DNA from: Allomesorhizobium sp043769475
GTDB taxonomy: Bacteria > Pseudomonadota > Alphaproteobacteria > Rhizobiales > Rhizobiaceae
DNA length: 64,000 nucleotides
Reading direction: 5' to 3'
Assembly (NCBI RefSeq): GCF_043769475.1
Contig: NZ_CP171729.1
Coordinates: 6,014,001 to 6,078,000 of the forward strand
A program made the translations under genes and the position numbers. The notes under the pieces are model-generated. The model saw only the letters and a program-made list of their open reading frames with translations, did not search any database and was not told the origin of the DNA. Of this stretch, positions 36,173 to 44,627 are shown piece by piece (position 1 is the first letter of the stretch; the number at the start of each line of letters is the position of its first letter).

Positions 36173-37132
36173 TTACGGATAAATGACAGCAGTCGACCAT
36201 GACGGGTCGTCGTGCTTTTGCCAGTAGAGATCCATGAGCCGGCGGGTGACGGATCCCACGCGCCCATGAGCGATCGCGGCGTCGTCTATACGGGTCACGG
36301 GCATAATGCCGCCGGCAGTCGAGGTGATGAACACCTCGTCTGACCCTTTGATGTCAGCACGACAAATTTCAGCGGCCGTGGCCGGGAGCCCGATTTCGGC
36401 ACAGAGATCGAAAACAGTCCGGCGTGTGATGCCCGGCAACACGCCAAAAGCGGGTGTCCTCAAGGATCCGTCCTTTACAAGGAACACATTGAAGCCGGGT
36501 CCCTCCGCAATGTGCCCTTTCGTATCGACGATCAGCGCTGTCTCCGCGCCCATGTCATAAGCGTCGAAAAGGCCCTTCACGAGATCTAGCCAATGGTAAT
36601 TCTTGATTGCGGGATCGACCGAGTTGGGTGGGATGCGGACGGTTTCGCTGATCGCGACGTGCAAGCCTCTTTCCAGCTGTTCCTTGTTGGCAACCGACCC
36701 AAAAGGGATAGCAAACGCGATGAAGCGGTTCTCCGCTTGGCGGGGATCGCGGCTGAATGTCGGCGACGTACCGCGCGTGCAAATCATCTCCACATACGCC
36801 GATCTGTGGCCCGATAGAGCGACACAATTTGTCAGGATCGATGCGATTTTCTCACGATCATAGGGCAGCTTCATTCGCAGTCGTTCCACGCCCCCAAAGA
36901 AGCGGTCAAGATGCAGATCCAAGCGGAAGAATCTGCCATTCCACACGTGCACTGTGTCATAAGTGGCGTCGGAGTGCAGGAAACCCCAATCCAGCACGGA
37001 GATCTTGGCTTCGAAGATCGGGAGGTATTGCCCATCCATGAACGCAACTCCATTCGGATACCGACGTCGATCAACGTGATGCTCGTCGACAGTTGGAAGC
37101 GCGGGAAAAGACTGTTCTATTGAGAAAGTCAC
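36173..37132 (-). CDS. Class IV (branched-chain / D-amino-acid type) aminotransferase
   Basis: The 319-residue PLP enzyme has ISVLDWGFLHSDATYDTV, the cofactor lysine in AIKNYHWLD near residue 177, ETALIVDTKGHIAEGPGFNVFLV and VFITSTAGGIMPV, the layout of fold type IV transaminases. The family covers branched-chain L-amino acid, D-amino acid and (R)-amine transaminases. The motifs alone do not settle the choice, although the neighbourhood with a D-Ala-D-Ala-ligase-like gene makes a D-amino-acid role worth testing. No sigma54 promoter was found upstream on the minus strand. It is intact. Confidence 0.88.
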   Translation of the reverse strand: MTFSIEQSFPALPTVDEHHVDRRRYPNGVAFMDGQYLPIFEAKISVLDWGFLHSDATYDTVHVWNGRFFRLDLHLDRFFGGVERLRMKLPYDREKIASILTNCVALSGHRSAYVEMICTRGTSPTFSRDPRQAENRFIAFAIPFGSVANKEQLERGLHVAISETVRIPPNSVDPAIKNYHWLDLVKGLFDAYDMGAETALIVDTKGHIAEGPGFNVFLVKDGSLRTPAFGVLPGITRRTVFDLCAEIGLPATAAEICRADIKGSDEVFITSTAGGIMPVTRIDDAAIAHGRVGSVTRRLMDLYWQKHDDPSWSTAVIYP

Positions 37133-37498
37133 TTTTTATCACTCCATCCGATCACTTGAATAGGTTCATCCGGGTCTAGACGAGCTTGCTTGATGAGATC
37201 CGCTGGACGCCTCGCATGGAGCGCTCGAAGCACTGTAAAGCCCATTTTTTTGAAATGACCATGTCTCATAGCTGCGTTTTCCTTCCTCGGTCCGGGTTTC
37301 ACCCCCTGTTCGCACGCTGATCGCTCGAGCTATCGCTAACGGCACTGACGATGTTGACGTGGAAGACGCGAGGTTCGAAGCCAAATTCAGACGATCAAAG
37401 AGCCGCAACAGTCAATTGTTGGAAAGAAGTGAAATGAATCGATCAGGGAGCCGACCAACTCATTTGATGTAGACCGGTGAAGACACAGACGCCGATGT
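37133..37498. other. Intergenic stretch, no gene recognised
   Basis: About 365 bases between the divergent aminotransferase and the intron remnant. It should contain the aminotransferase promoter, but I could not identify one with confidence. Confidence 0.4.
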
Positions 37499-37922
37499 AT
37501 GGGTCGCTTAAGACCGGGTAACAAGGGGCCATGGCCAGAAGTGCGTGTTCGGCTGAACCAGCTCTTGCTCGGTTGGTCGACCTACTTCAGCTACGGCACC
37601 CGAGCGCCGGCCTATGAAGCCGTTGACCGCTATGTCTACGACCGCGTGAGCAACTTCCTGCGCAAACGGCATAAGCTGCAAGGGCGCGGCACGAAACAGG
37701 TCTCGCGGACCAACATCTCCGAGAAACTGGGCGTGGTGCGTCTTCGTCGCCGGCAGCGCGTGTCGCCGCCGTGGGCCTTACGATGAAGCTAGTCGGAAAG
37801 CTGGATGCGGGAGATCCGCATGTCCAGTTTGATGAGCAGCGACTGGAAACGGAGCGACGGTCCGGACTGAGGCACCGGCACGAGGCGAAAGCCGCCGGCC
37901 AACGGCAACTCCCCGGAACCCA
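37499..37922 (+). mobile_element. Group II intron 3' remnant (maturase C-terminus)
   Basis: The 95-residue frame (VRVRLNQLLLGWSTYFSYGT, YEAVDRYVYDRVSNFLRKRH, KLGVVRLRR) is the C-terminal maturase-specific (GIIM) domain of a group II intron reverse transcriptase. The polymerase domain is missing. About 135 bases of GC-rich structured sequence follow before an IS5 transposase frame begins, consistent with an intron end inserted in, or recombined with, that IS. Confidence 0.8.
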
Positions 37923-37940
37923 CCGCCACCGCGCCAGTCG

Positions 37941-38360
37941 TTGACTCTACAGATTGTCGGGCGCAAGCGCCACATTGCCGTCGATACCGATGGGCGGCTC
38001 TTGATGGTCAATCTCACCACCGCCGACATCTCCGACAGTGCCGGGGCTCGGGCGGTCCTGGACGGCATCCGCAAGCGTTGGCCTTGGGTGAAGCATCTGT
38101 TCGCCGACAGCGCCTATGACCGGCTGAAGCTTATGGACAAAGCCGCCTATCTCGACTTCGTCGTCGAGATCATCCGTCGATCCGACGACCAGAAGGGCTT
38201 CCAGGTCCTGCCCCGTCGCTGGGTGGTCGAGCGCACCTTCGGCTGGATGACGCGCTGGCGGCGTCTCGTGCGCGATTATGAACAGCGCATCGACGTCTCT
38301 CACGCCATGATCCTCGTCGCCATGGGTGGAAACCTCATCCGACGAAATGCACATCCCTGA
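37941..38360 (+). mobile_element. IS5-family transposase 3' fragment
   Basis: The frame VGRKRHIAVDTDGRLLMVNL, HLFADSAYDRLKL and LPRRWVVERTFGWMTRWRRL is the C-terminal half of an IS5-family transposase, of a different subgroup from the element at 2067. The N-terminal half is replaced by the group II intron remnant. Confidence 0.85.
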
Positions 38361-38738
38361 TTTTCAAAACGGCCTCTTAGGTCTCTCGCCTGGATCGACT
38401 CAATGCCATTCGATTTCAGAGGCTCCATGCCGGTCCCACTGAAGATGCTCGGCACTATGACGCCCGGCTTCAATACACCCGGACCGGTGCGATCGCAGGC
38501 CCTCGACCAGCTCTCGGTATAGTGATTATACGCGTCGTCACTGGTTGGGTCGGCCGCTCCATCTGAGGAAAAATCGAGATGATTTCGGCTCGCTCGAGCT
38601 CGCCGACATCGATGATGCCACCGATACCGGTGTTGGTACCCCGAAAATTGACGTTCATCGCCCATACGAGTCCCAAAGTAGAACCGGCGTCACTCGGCGT
38701 CCGTGCTGCCATCTTCAGTGTCGGTTTTGAGACGTCTA
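38361..38738. other. Region without recognised gene
   Basis: About 380 bases between the IS5 fragment and the NifA site. A 127-codon minus-strand frame (38470-38853) overlaps the promoter and has no recognisable features. Confidence 0.4.
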
Positions 38739-38845
38739 TGTTCGCAAGCTGACACACTGAGACGCAAAACATTCCGCCGTTGCGACGCGAGACACGTGGT
38801 TGCCCCTCTTTCCCGCACAACCTCTTCGGTGGCACGCCGATTGCA
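38739..38845 (+). promoter_or_regulatory. Canonical NifA site and sigma54 promoter (not a nifH copy)
   Basis: The activator TGTTCGCAAGCTGACA (TGT-N10-ACA) is at 38739-38754. The -24/-12 element TGGCACGCCGATTGCA at 38830-38845 fits the sigma54 consensus perfectly, including the -12 GC that the nifH-type modules lack. The surrounding sequence does not resemble the nifH repeats, so this site has a separate origin. The gene starts at 38907. Confidence 0.9.
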
Positions 38846-38906
38846 TGGGACATGGTGAAGGATCCGTTACGACTTGAGCTCGCAATCTCCGGCCGAGGAG
38901 GTCTCC

Positions 38907-40784
38907 ATGAAACTTATTCGAACTATCCAAATTAACGCGACAGATGCTGTACTGAGTGCGTTCCCGACACTCGGAGCTTTGCCGCGTCCATCGTGGGTGC
39001 CGCTGTCGTTCTCGCAGCAACGGCTTTGGTTCCGTTCGCGTCTGGCTGACGGCAGCGAGGGCTCTCACATTCAGATGGGACTTCGACTTTGCGGCGAGTT
39101 GGATGAGGCGACCCTGCAGTCGGCCTTGGACAGGTTGGTGGCGCGTCATGAGGTGCTGCGCACCACCTTCGGGGTGGAAGACGGCGAGCCGTTCCAGCGG
39201 ATCGGGCGGGCGGACGTCGGCCTGCCGCTGAAACGAGACGATCTGACGACGGCGGATGTGGAGGTGATGCTCGCGGATCTGGTGCGCCATGAAGCGCAAG
39301 ACGCGTTCAACCTAGAAGCCGGGCCGCTGATCCGCGGCCGGCTGGTGCGCCTGGCGGTAGACGATAATGTGCTGCTGATCACCATGCACGAAATGATCTC
39401 GGACGACTGGTCGCGGAGAATCCTTACACGCGAGCTCAGCGAATTCTACACCGCGGCCGACCTGGGGCAGCGGGCCCGGTCGGCGCCGCTTCTGTTTGTG
39501 GAGGAACATCACCGTTTTCGAGTGGAGTCCAGTTCCACGGAAGTTGTCGATCCGCAGGACCGCTGCATTGAGGCGCAGGCGGAGCGGGATCCGGAGTCGA
39601 TCAGGGTCGGCTACGAGGATCAAGGCCTGAGCTATCGCGATCTCACCGTGCCGGCGATCTCGGCGAAGGCTGGCGTTTGCCCGCCTCAAACATCGCCGAC
39701 AAACGCGGGTTCCGGACCCCGAACTGCGGTCATGAAATTCATCGAGGGAACGCGCGCCCTCACCGAGGTTGACTTACAAGCCAAAGGCATCACGCGTTAT
39801 CACGTTACAAAATTCTATCGTGAGCAGATTACCGACAGTGGTTACTACGACCAACTTAAGCATATTGTGGAGCCCTCATTCGAGGAGTTCGAGAGCCCCG
39901 GCGATCTGGATACAAGCGGCGAGCACGACAACACGGTCGTGCCCGGACTTCAGCACAAATACGCCCAAACCGGGTTGTTGCTGGTGACGGACCGTTGCGC
40001 TTCATATTGCCGTTTTTGCTTTCGCAAACGCATTGTCGGCAAGGACTCCAATGAAACAGCAACTGACTTCGCCCAAATAGCGCAGTATATTGGCGGCCAT
40101 CCTGAAATGACGAACGTGCTGCTAACGGGGGGCGACCCGTTCGTGCTCAGCACGGCTAAGCTCAACAAAATTCTGGATCATCTGCTGGCAGTTCCACATC
40201 TCGATCTGATTCGCTTCGGGACAAAGATACTTGCCTATCAACCCAAGCGGTTCGAGGATCCGGCCTTGCCGGTTTTGTTTCAACGCATCCATGAAGCGGG
40301 TAAGGCCGCGGTGATCGTCACACACTTCGACCATGTCGGTGAAATATCGGTCGATGCGGAGCGCTACATTCGCTTCTTGCGCGCACAGGGCGTGCAGTTC
40401 CTGAACCAGTCCGTGCTCCTCGCGAAAGTCAATGATGATCCCGGGATCTTGGCTGCGACCTTCGCCAAGTGTCATCAAATGGGGGTGCGACCTTATTATC
40501 TCTTTCAGGGCAGGCCGGTGCAAGGCGCATCGCATTTTCAGGTTTCGCTGCGCCGCGGAATAGAGATTGCGCATGGCATCAACCAACATCTCAGCGGCAT
40601 CCAAAAAACATTCAAATACATCATGTCTCATTACACAGGAAAGATCGAGATCCTCGACCTTGGAGCCGATGGCCGGGTGTATATGCGATATCACCAAAAC
40701 AAGATTCTCGAAAAGATCGGAAAGACCTTTTCCCGGCCGCACCTCGAGGGCGCCTGCTGGTTGGACGATTTACCCGAAGAATGA
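38907..40784 (+). CDS. Fusion: degenerate NRPS condensation domain plus KamA-like radical SAM aminomutase
   Basis: The 625-residue protein starts at 38907 behind GAGGAGG. Residues about 30-195 resemble a peptide-synthetase condensation domain (PLSFSQQRLWF, RHEVLRTTF), but the HHxxxDG site reads HEMISDD, and only the first strands of an adenylation domain follow. From about residue 276 it is a lysine-2,3-aminomutase-family protein: CASYCRFCFRKR (CxxxCxxC for the 4Fe-4S cluster) near 363, LLTGGDPF, and the PLP-lysine-type TGKIEI near 579. KamA enzymes move an amino group from the alpha to the beta carbon. The N-terminal part probably came with the captured promoter and is unlikely to catalyse condensation. 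Confidence 0.85.
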   Translation: MKLIRTIQINATDAVLSAFPTLGALPRPSWVPLSFSQQRLWFRSRLADGSEGSHIQMGLRLCGELDEATLQSALDRLVARHEVLRTTFGVEDGEPFQRIGRADVGLPLKRDDLTTADVEVMLADLVRHEAQDAFNLEAGPLIRGRLVRLAVDDNVLLITMHEMISDDWSRRILTRELSEFYTAADLGQRARSAPLLFVEEHHRFRVESSSTEVVDPQDRCIEAQAERDPESIRVGYEDQGLSYRDLTVPAISAKAGVCPPQTSPTNAGSGPRTAVMKFIEGTRALTEVDLQAKGITRYHVTKFYREQITDSGYYDQLKHIVEPSFEEFESPGDLDTSGEHDNTVVPGLQHKYAQTGLLLVTDRCASYCRFCFRKRIVGKDSNETATDFAQIAQYIGGHPEMTNVLLTGGDPFVLSTAKLNKILDHLLAVPHLDLIRFGTKILAYQPKRFEDPALPVLFQRIHEAGKAAVIVTHFDHVGEISVDAERYIRFLRAQGVQFLNQSVLLAKVNDDPGILAATFAKCHQMGVRPYYLFQGRPVQGASHFQVSLRRGIEIAHGINQHLSGIQKTFKYIMSHYTGKIEILDLGADGRVYMRYHQNKILEKIGKTFSRPHLEGACWLDDLPEE

Positions 40785-40792
40785 GATCGAAA

Positions 40793-41010
40793 TGCTCGGA
40801 ATGCTGATTATTCTCCCAGTTCGAGTGGAGCACAACGGCCCAGCCGCTCCCGGGCGGCGGCGCCATCAAGCGATGGTAACGGCTTTCCCGCTCCGTACCG
40901 AAGCCGCTCTGGACATCTTCCAGGCGGGCGGGAATGGATTTCACGCGGCGATGACGGCGGCCTCGATGCTTGGCGCGTGCCGCCGCTTGGTGGCGGATCC
41001 CAATTCATTT
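40793..41010 (+). pseudogene. Gamma-glutamyltransferase 5' fragment
   Basis: The frame contains QAMVTAFPLRTEAALDIF and AGGNGFHAAMTAASMLGA, the start of the Ggt large subunit (usually GM-VVTxHPLA-EAGLDIL-GGNAVDAAVA). It stops matching after about 70 codons. It lies directly after the KamA-like gene; the 3' half of a Ggt gene lies directly after the ATP-grasp/lyase gene at 31652. Confidence 0.65.
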
Positions 41011-41373
41011 TGGCAACTAAGCGTCATCGCGCGTATGTCAGCATTAAGATCTGAGGCACATGCTGGCGCGAAGCCAACGGGCTCACGTCATCGGCCATAT
41101 TTCGCGAGTGAAAGCTCGACTTGCTGGCGCCGGCCTCAGTTATTGCGATTTTGGCGGTCAAGCCGAGTTTGCGGGGGCAGCTCGCGAAAAGCATCGTACT
41201 TGCGCGAAACCACGACGAAGCTCGCTAATACCGAGGAGCGGGCGAAACGTATATTGGAGGGAGCAAACCTGCCTGCTGTTTGGCTGGCCTTACCGCCGGG
41301 CGAGCAAACTTCGACGAGCCGTTGCCTTCGGTCAACGGAGCGAATGAACATGACAACAGGGAAGGAGTAACTC
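41011..41373. other. Region without recognised gene
   Basis: About 360 bases between the Ggt fragment and the ligase gene hold only frames without motifs. Whether the sigma54 transcript from 38845 continues through it to the ligase cannot be decided from sequence; no terminator hairpin was seen. Confidence 0.4.
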
Positions 41374-42399
41374 ATGCGGGTAGCCGTCGTATGGAATGGT
41401 GATCGTACGGGCGTGATCAACCGGTTCGGTCAGCCTTGTTCGGAGGAATACCGCGAAGGCGCCGAAAGCGTGGAGGCGGCATTGCGGGAGGGCGGCCACG
41501 AGACGCTGCTGTGCGAAGGGGATAAAGAACTGCTTGCTAGGCTCGAGCAGTTCATGCCCCCCGATCCACAAGCCCGCCCCTCCGGAATGGTCTTCAATAT
41601 GGCCCTCGGAATTCAGGGCGAGTGCTGTTACACTCACGTTCCGGCCATGCTCGAGATGGCCGGCGTCCCCTACACCGGATCTAGCCCACTAGGGCATGGG
41701 ATCGCGTTAGACAAGGTCATCACCAAGAGGCTGATCCGAGATCGCGGCGTGCCCACGCCGAACTTTCGCGTGATGCGTCGCGGCACCGAGAACACCTGCG
41801 ACCTTCGATTTCCAGTGGTAGTAAAGCCGCGTCACGAATCCACCAGCTTCGGATTGCAGCTTGTACATGAGCCTGCTCAGTTGAGGCAGGCCGTAGAAGT
41901 GATCGTTATGCAATATGCGCAGGATGCGCTCGTAGAAGAATACATCGACGGGCGGGAAATCACTGTAGCGTTGCTCGGAAATGGAGAGCTTGAGGCGTTG
42001 CCTCTGGTGGAGTATGAATTCGGCGGCCATGAAACGCGTATGGTGACTAGGGACGCGAAAGAAGTGGCGGTTGCGGGGCCGCACAGAATTTGCCCGGCTC
42101 AAATCGGAAGCAGCCTTGCGACGATGCTGCGGGACATCTCGGTTGCGACTTTCCGTGCCTGTCAGTGCCGGGACTATGCCCGCGTCGATTTCCGGATTGA
42201 TCGATCCGGCCAGCCCTTTGTTCTGGAGATTAACTCGATGGCGGGTATCAGTATGTCCTGCGCTTATGCCCTGGCCGCGACGACTGCCGGACATAGCTAC
42301 TCGAGCTTGATCAATCGCATCCTGGATGTAGCCCATACGCGGTATTTCGGAATCGGTATCCCCAAGGCCGAACATGCACCGATCCGGCACCCTACTTGA
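41374..42399 (+). CDS. D-alanine--D-alanine ligase-family ATP-grasp enzyme
   Basis: The 341-residue protein has the Ddl layout: MRVAVVWNGDRTGVINRFG at the N-terminus, YTGSSPLGHGIALDKVITKR, the ATP-binding FPVVVKPRHESTSFGLQLV, EEYIDGREITVALLGNG and the metal-binding EINSMAGIS near the C-terminus. The usual Ddl reading EVNT-PG is changed to EINSMAG. It starts behind GAAGGAGTAACTC. Housekeeping Ddl lies in the cell-wall cluster, so an island copy beside an aminomutase suggests joining of unusual amino acids to a dipeptide (inference). Confidence 0.85.
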   Translation: MRVAVVWNGDRTGVINRFGQPCSEEYREGAESVEAALREGGHETLLCEGDKELLARLEQFMPPDPQARPSGMVFNMALGIQGECCYTHVPAMLEMAGVPYTGSSPLGHGIALDKVITKRLIRDRGVPTPNFRVMRRGTENTCDLRFPVVVKPRHESTSFGLQLVHEPAQLRQAVEVIVMQYAQDALVEEYIDGREITVALLGNGELEALPLVEYEFGGHETRMVTRDAKEVAVAGPHRICPAQIGSSLATMLRDISVATFRACQCRDYARVDFRIDRSGQPFVLEINSMAGISMSCAYALAATTAGHSYSSLINRILDVAHTRYFGIGIPKAEHAPIRHPT

Positions 42400-42589
42400 G
42401 ATCGCTCAGCACTCGCAGCCGACATGGATATCGCCGTTTAGTCGAAGAGAAGTAGCGAAACGTCGCCGCCGGATTGCGTGAAAGCTAGCGGTGCGTCAGG
42501 TCGGTTGACGGAGAGCAGATCGAACAATCCGGTGGGCCCGATGATAGGAACGACTGCCAGTTCTGAGGACTTATCGGCTCGTGCTAGGG

Positions 42590-43489
42590 ATGTATAAAGG
42601 AATGGGTTTACCTATCGCAAGTTCCATCAAAGACAGCTACGAGTTGTTCCCGCCGCAAATGAAGGTCGCCGCACGTTGGTTGCTCGATCATCCGACGGAG
42701 GTCGCGCTGCTGTCGATGAGGGAGCAGGCGCGTCGAGCAGGAGTAACCCCGGCGACACTAACACGGCTTGGAAAGCGCCTCGGCTTCGATGGTTTTGACG
42801 GATTGAAGCAGAGATTCGCGGACAGCATCAGGGGACGACCGAAAAGCATCGATGGGCGCGCGGAGAAAGTACTGGCACTACCAGAGGCTGAGGGCGATGG
42901 CGCGCTCATCGGCGACACAATCGATACCATTCATGGCCATCTGAGGGAGCTTGCGCAGCCGTCCGCGATTGCGGCCCTGGCAGCCGCCGCCGATCTCATG
43001 ATGGAGTCACGGCAAATTTTTTGTATCGGTTTCCGCTCAAGTTTTCCTGCAGCCTATCTGATGCACCATGTCGGATCCTTACTCGGCTCGTCCATGGTAT
43101 TGATCGACGGAATAGGTGGCACGGCCAATGATGCGCTCCGGTCTGTGGGGCCAGGAGACATTTTGCTAGCGGTTACTGTTAGCCCGTACACGCGCTATAC
43201 AATTCAGGCCGCCGAGTTCGTGGTTTCGCGGGGTGCGAAGCTGATCGCGTTGACCGACAGCGAACTATCTCCGATCGGTAAACTTTCCGAAATCGTGATT
43301 CGCGTTCGGACCGAAACGCCTTCGTTCCTTCGCACTATGACTCCCACATTCGCGGCGGCGGAATGTCTCGTGGAACTGATCGCTGCCAAGCGCGGCCGCC
43401 GCGCGCTTGAAGCACTAGCAGCCAATGACGCACATCTCGCAGCACTCGACACTTGTGTCCTGCAGACGCCGCGCAAGCGGCCGCTGTGA
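42590..43489 (+). CDS. RpiR/MurR-family transcriptional regulator
   Basis: The 299-residue protein has an N-terminal helix-turn-helix (LSMREQARRAGVTPATLTRLGKRL) and a SIS sugar-phosphate-type domain (about 125-265: FCIGFRSSFPAAYLMHHVG, DILLAVTVSPYTRYTIQAAEF, IALTDSELSPIGKL). Family members usually control uptake and catabolism operons in response to a phosphorylated or amino-sugar-like ligand. ATG 42590 is chosen; 42602 and GTG 42581 are alternatives. It probably controls the catabolic genes that follow; direction and targets are inferred. Confidence 0.88.
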   Translation: MYKGMGLPIASSIKDSYELFPPQMKVAARWLLDHPTEVALLSMREQARRAGVTPATLTRLGKRLGFDGFDGLKQRFADSIRGRPKSIDGRAEKVLALPEAEGDGALIGDTIDTIHGHLRELAQPSAIAALAAAADLMMESRQIFCIGFRSSFPAAYLMHHVGSLLGSSMVLIDGIGGTANDALRSVGPGDILLAVTVSPYTRYTIQAAEFVVSRGAKLIALTDSELSPIGKLSEIVIRVRTETPSFLRTMTPTFAAAECLVELIAAKRGRRALEALAANDAHLAALDTCVLQTPRKRPL

Positions 43490-44039
43490 TCGACCGGGGC
43501 AGAGCCGCTAATAAAACGCAGATGTTGCCAGCCACGAGGATGCGACAGCTCGAGGTGTAGGGCTCGCCGACTCGCTCAAGTGGATTGTGTCGGTTGCCGG
43601 CCCGGCCAACCGGCTCGACGAGCTTCTACTCTGGAATTTGCAAGGCGGAACAAGAAGCACCGCGTCGCGAGGCGGTGTCGGCGGCATGCGCCTGCCGGCC
43701 GCTTCCTACGACCCAAACTCGACAGGACGGCAGGGCGCTCGAATGGTCGGTTCGACAGATCGCCAAAGAAGGCCCGGTGTGCAGATTTCGCATAGATTGT
43801 TTCCTGGTCGATCGGCACGGTCTCGACGACGCGGCAGATGAGCTGCCGCGGGCCAAAGCGCGAGACCTCCTGCGCCGCGACCGCCCGGCCTCACCAAGGC
43901 AGACCTCTGCGACCATGCGATCGAACCCAGCGCGGGCGACGCCGCCGGCGGCAGTCGAGCCTTACGCGACTCGGCCCGCCTACGCCTGTGGAAGCGGCAT
44001 TCACTTACCGCTACCCCGCCAGGGTTGACGCGGCCTTGA
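43490..44039. other. Region without recognised gene
   Basis: About 550 bases downstream of the regulator. Overlapping frames on both strands, biased by high GC, show no motifs. Confidence 0.4.
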
Positions 44040-44210
44040 GGCTCCGGTGGAGAGGGTGCCCAAGACTGCGCGCGACATCCCCTGGAAGCCCAAGTCAGAC
44101 TCTTCGCCCGCTATTGTCGCGTCGACGCCGTCGGCAAGAACCCGGCGGCCGTCGTGTCCGCGATCACACGCGAGATGGCCGCGTGGGCATCGGCCAGGAC
44201 GTCGCACCGG
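44040..44210 (+). mobile_element. IS110-family transposase 3' scrap
   Basis: The DNA resembles the C-terminal coding part of the IS110 gene at 48290-48430 (the segments for EIAWKAQTRLCARYRRL and IAAIAREMAAFLW), with many differences. The stretch 44211-44627 that follows has no recognised gene. Confidence 0.5.
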
Positions 44211-44627
44211 TCATAGACAGGTCTCGATCCGACTCGCTGCACACCGGGGTGGGGGAACTCAGCCGGTATTTATGTCGCCCGCTAGATGCCGTAATGGGCC
44301 GGCGCTCCTCGCATTGAAAGGCGGCTGTCCCTCAGAGTGATGATGTTGAACGGGTTGCCATGGTCTCGGCCCCAAGCCTCAAAAGAGGAATCCCAACGAA
44401 TGCCGTTGAGGACCTGCGGTCGTCAACAGACGCCACACCTCGAACCTTGTTCGGCGGATCGGACTGAAGCAACAAAGCCTCTGAGGAGCGCCATTTTGAT
44501 AGCATTTTTGGCATGAGAGTCTTGGGCGAGAAAATATCGGGATCGCCTGGAACAGTTTCGACATCCTCGGGGAATATTTTCGAACGATCCGCCAACATCA
44601 CTTCCTCAGTTCGCAATCCCAATTGTA

